This document shows positions 7,246 to 7,294 of a stretch of DNA of 7,294 nt, piece after piece. Numbering within the stretch: the stretch's first letter is position 1; each line of letters starts with the position of its first letter. A program made the translations under genes and the position numbers. Below the pieces are notes generated by a model, which worked only from the letters and a program-made list of their open reading frames with translations, did no database searches and was not told the origin of the DNA. The DNA is taken from assembly GCA_003556955.1 (NCBI GenBank), contig PWQB01000061.1:1-7294 (forward strand). The letters are read 5' to 3'. This DNA is from Nostocaceae cyanobacterium CSSed10_463m (lineage in GTDB: Bacteria > Cyanobacteriota > Cyanobacteriia > Cyanobacteriales > Nostocaceae).

Positions 7246-7294
7246 CCACCGCCTCGGAATTAATTCCGAGTCTCATAGCGCAAGTCCTCTCAAG
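7156..7294. repeat. Repeat-like or insertion-element end interrupting the four-helix-bundle gene (partial)
   Basis: From about 7156 the DNA no longer codes for the family and changes in character: a C-rich stretch (ACCCCCAACCCCCTCCCC, about 7185-7204), TACGGTGTACACACAAA (7211-7227), then an 18-bp perfect palindrome. These motifs are of a kind I associate with repeated intergenic or insertion-element-flanking DNA in Nostoc. No transposase or terminal inverted repeat pair is visible because the window ends. ATAGCG occurs both at the apparent junction (7150-7155) and at 7275-7280, which could be a short flanking duplication or chance. Confidence 0.4.
7253..7270. repeat. 18-bp perfect palindrome CTCGGAATTAATTCCGAG
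   Basis: The sequence is identical to its reverse complement. It lies eight bases beyond the stop of the truncated four-helix-bundle frame. It is followed at 7282-7294 by AAGTCCTCTCAAG, which would form a second hairpin if AGGACTT continued past the window. Paired short hairpins like this are common at the ends of IS200/IS605-type elements, but no element gene is seen here. Confidence 0.7.

Overview
The window looks like chromosomal DNA from a filamentous, heterocyst-type cyanobacterium (Nostoc/Anabaena/Calothrix group). Three things point there. The octamer GCGATCGC (HIP1) occurs seven times in 7.3 kb. There are two different heptameric short tandem repeat arrays of the kind described as STRR sequences in heterocystous cyanobacteria. 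The phosphoenolpyruvate carboxylase reads as the long cyanobacterial form, with the N-terminus MGSLLYSLS and long variable insertions.

Layout. Positions 1-2738 (minus strand) hold most of ppc, cut by the left window edge about 130 codons before its expected end. Its leader (2739-3030) carries a long imperfect hairpin followed by a T-run on the ppc-sense strand, and a degenerate palindromic repeat. Upstream on the same strand is a small gene (about 87 codons, 3031-3294) that I cannot assign a function. A 305-base divergent intergenic region ends in a six-unit array of CAATGAC. It leads into a large plus-strand gene (3601-6627, 1008 aa) with four degenerate cyanobacterial repeat modules, one membrane segment and a C-terminal SGNH-like (DUF1574-type) domain. 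After a spacer with repeat debris and an eleven-unit array of AACAGGG comes a four-helix-bundle (S23/IVP-type) gene at 6862. Its last helix has been replaced by repeat-like sequence that runs to the right edge and contains an 18-bp perfect palindrome.

Functional picture. Ppc supplies oxaloacetate in central carbon metabolism. The large protein probably anchors in the inner membrane, with the repeats in the cytoplasm and the SGNH-like domain in the periplasm, perhaps acting on cell-surface polysaccharide. That role is inferred from the fold only. Nothing in the sequence ties these genes into one pathway. The right-hand end is an accessory, repeat-rich patch. I did not find CRISPR, RNA genes, or a complete insertion sequence. 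The least described items are the four-module/SGNH protein, the small gene upstream of ppc and the structured ppc leader.
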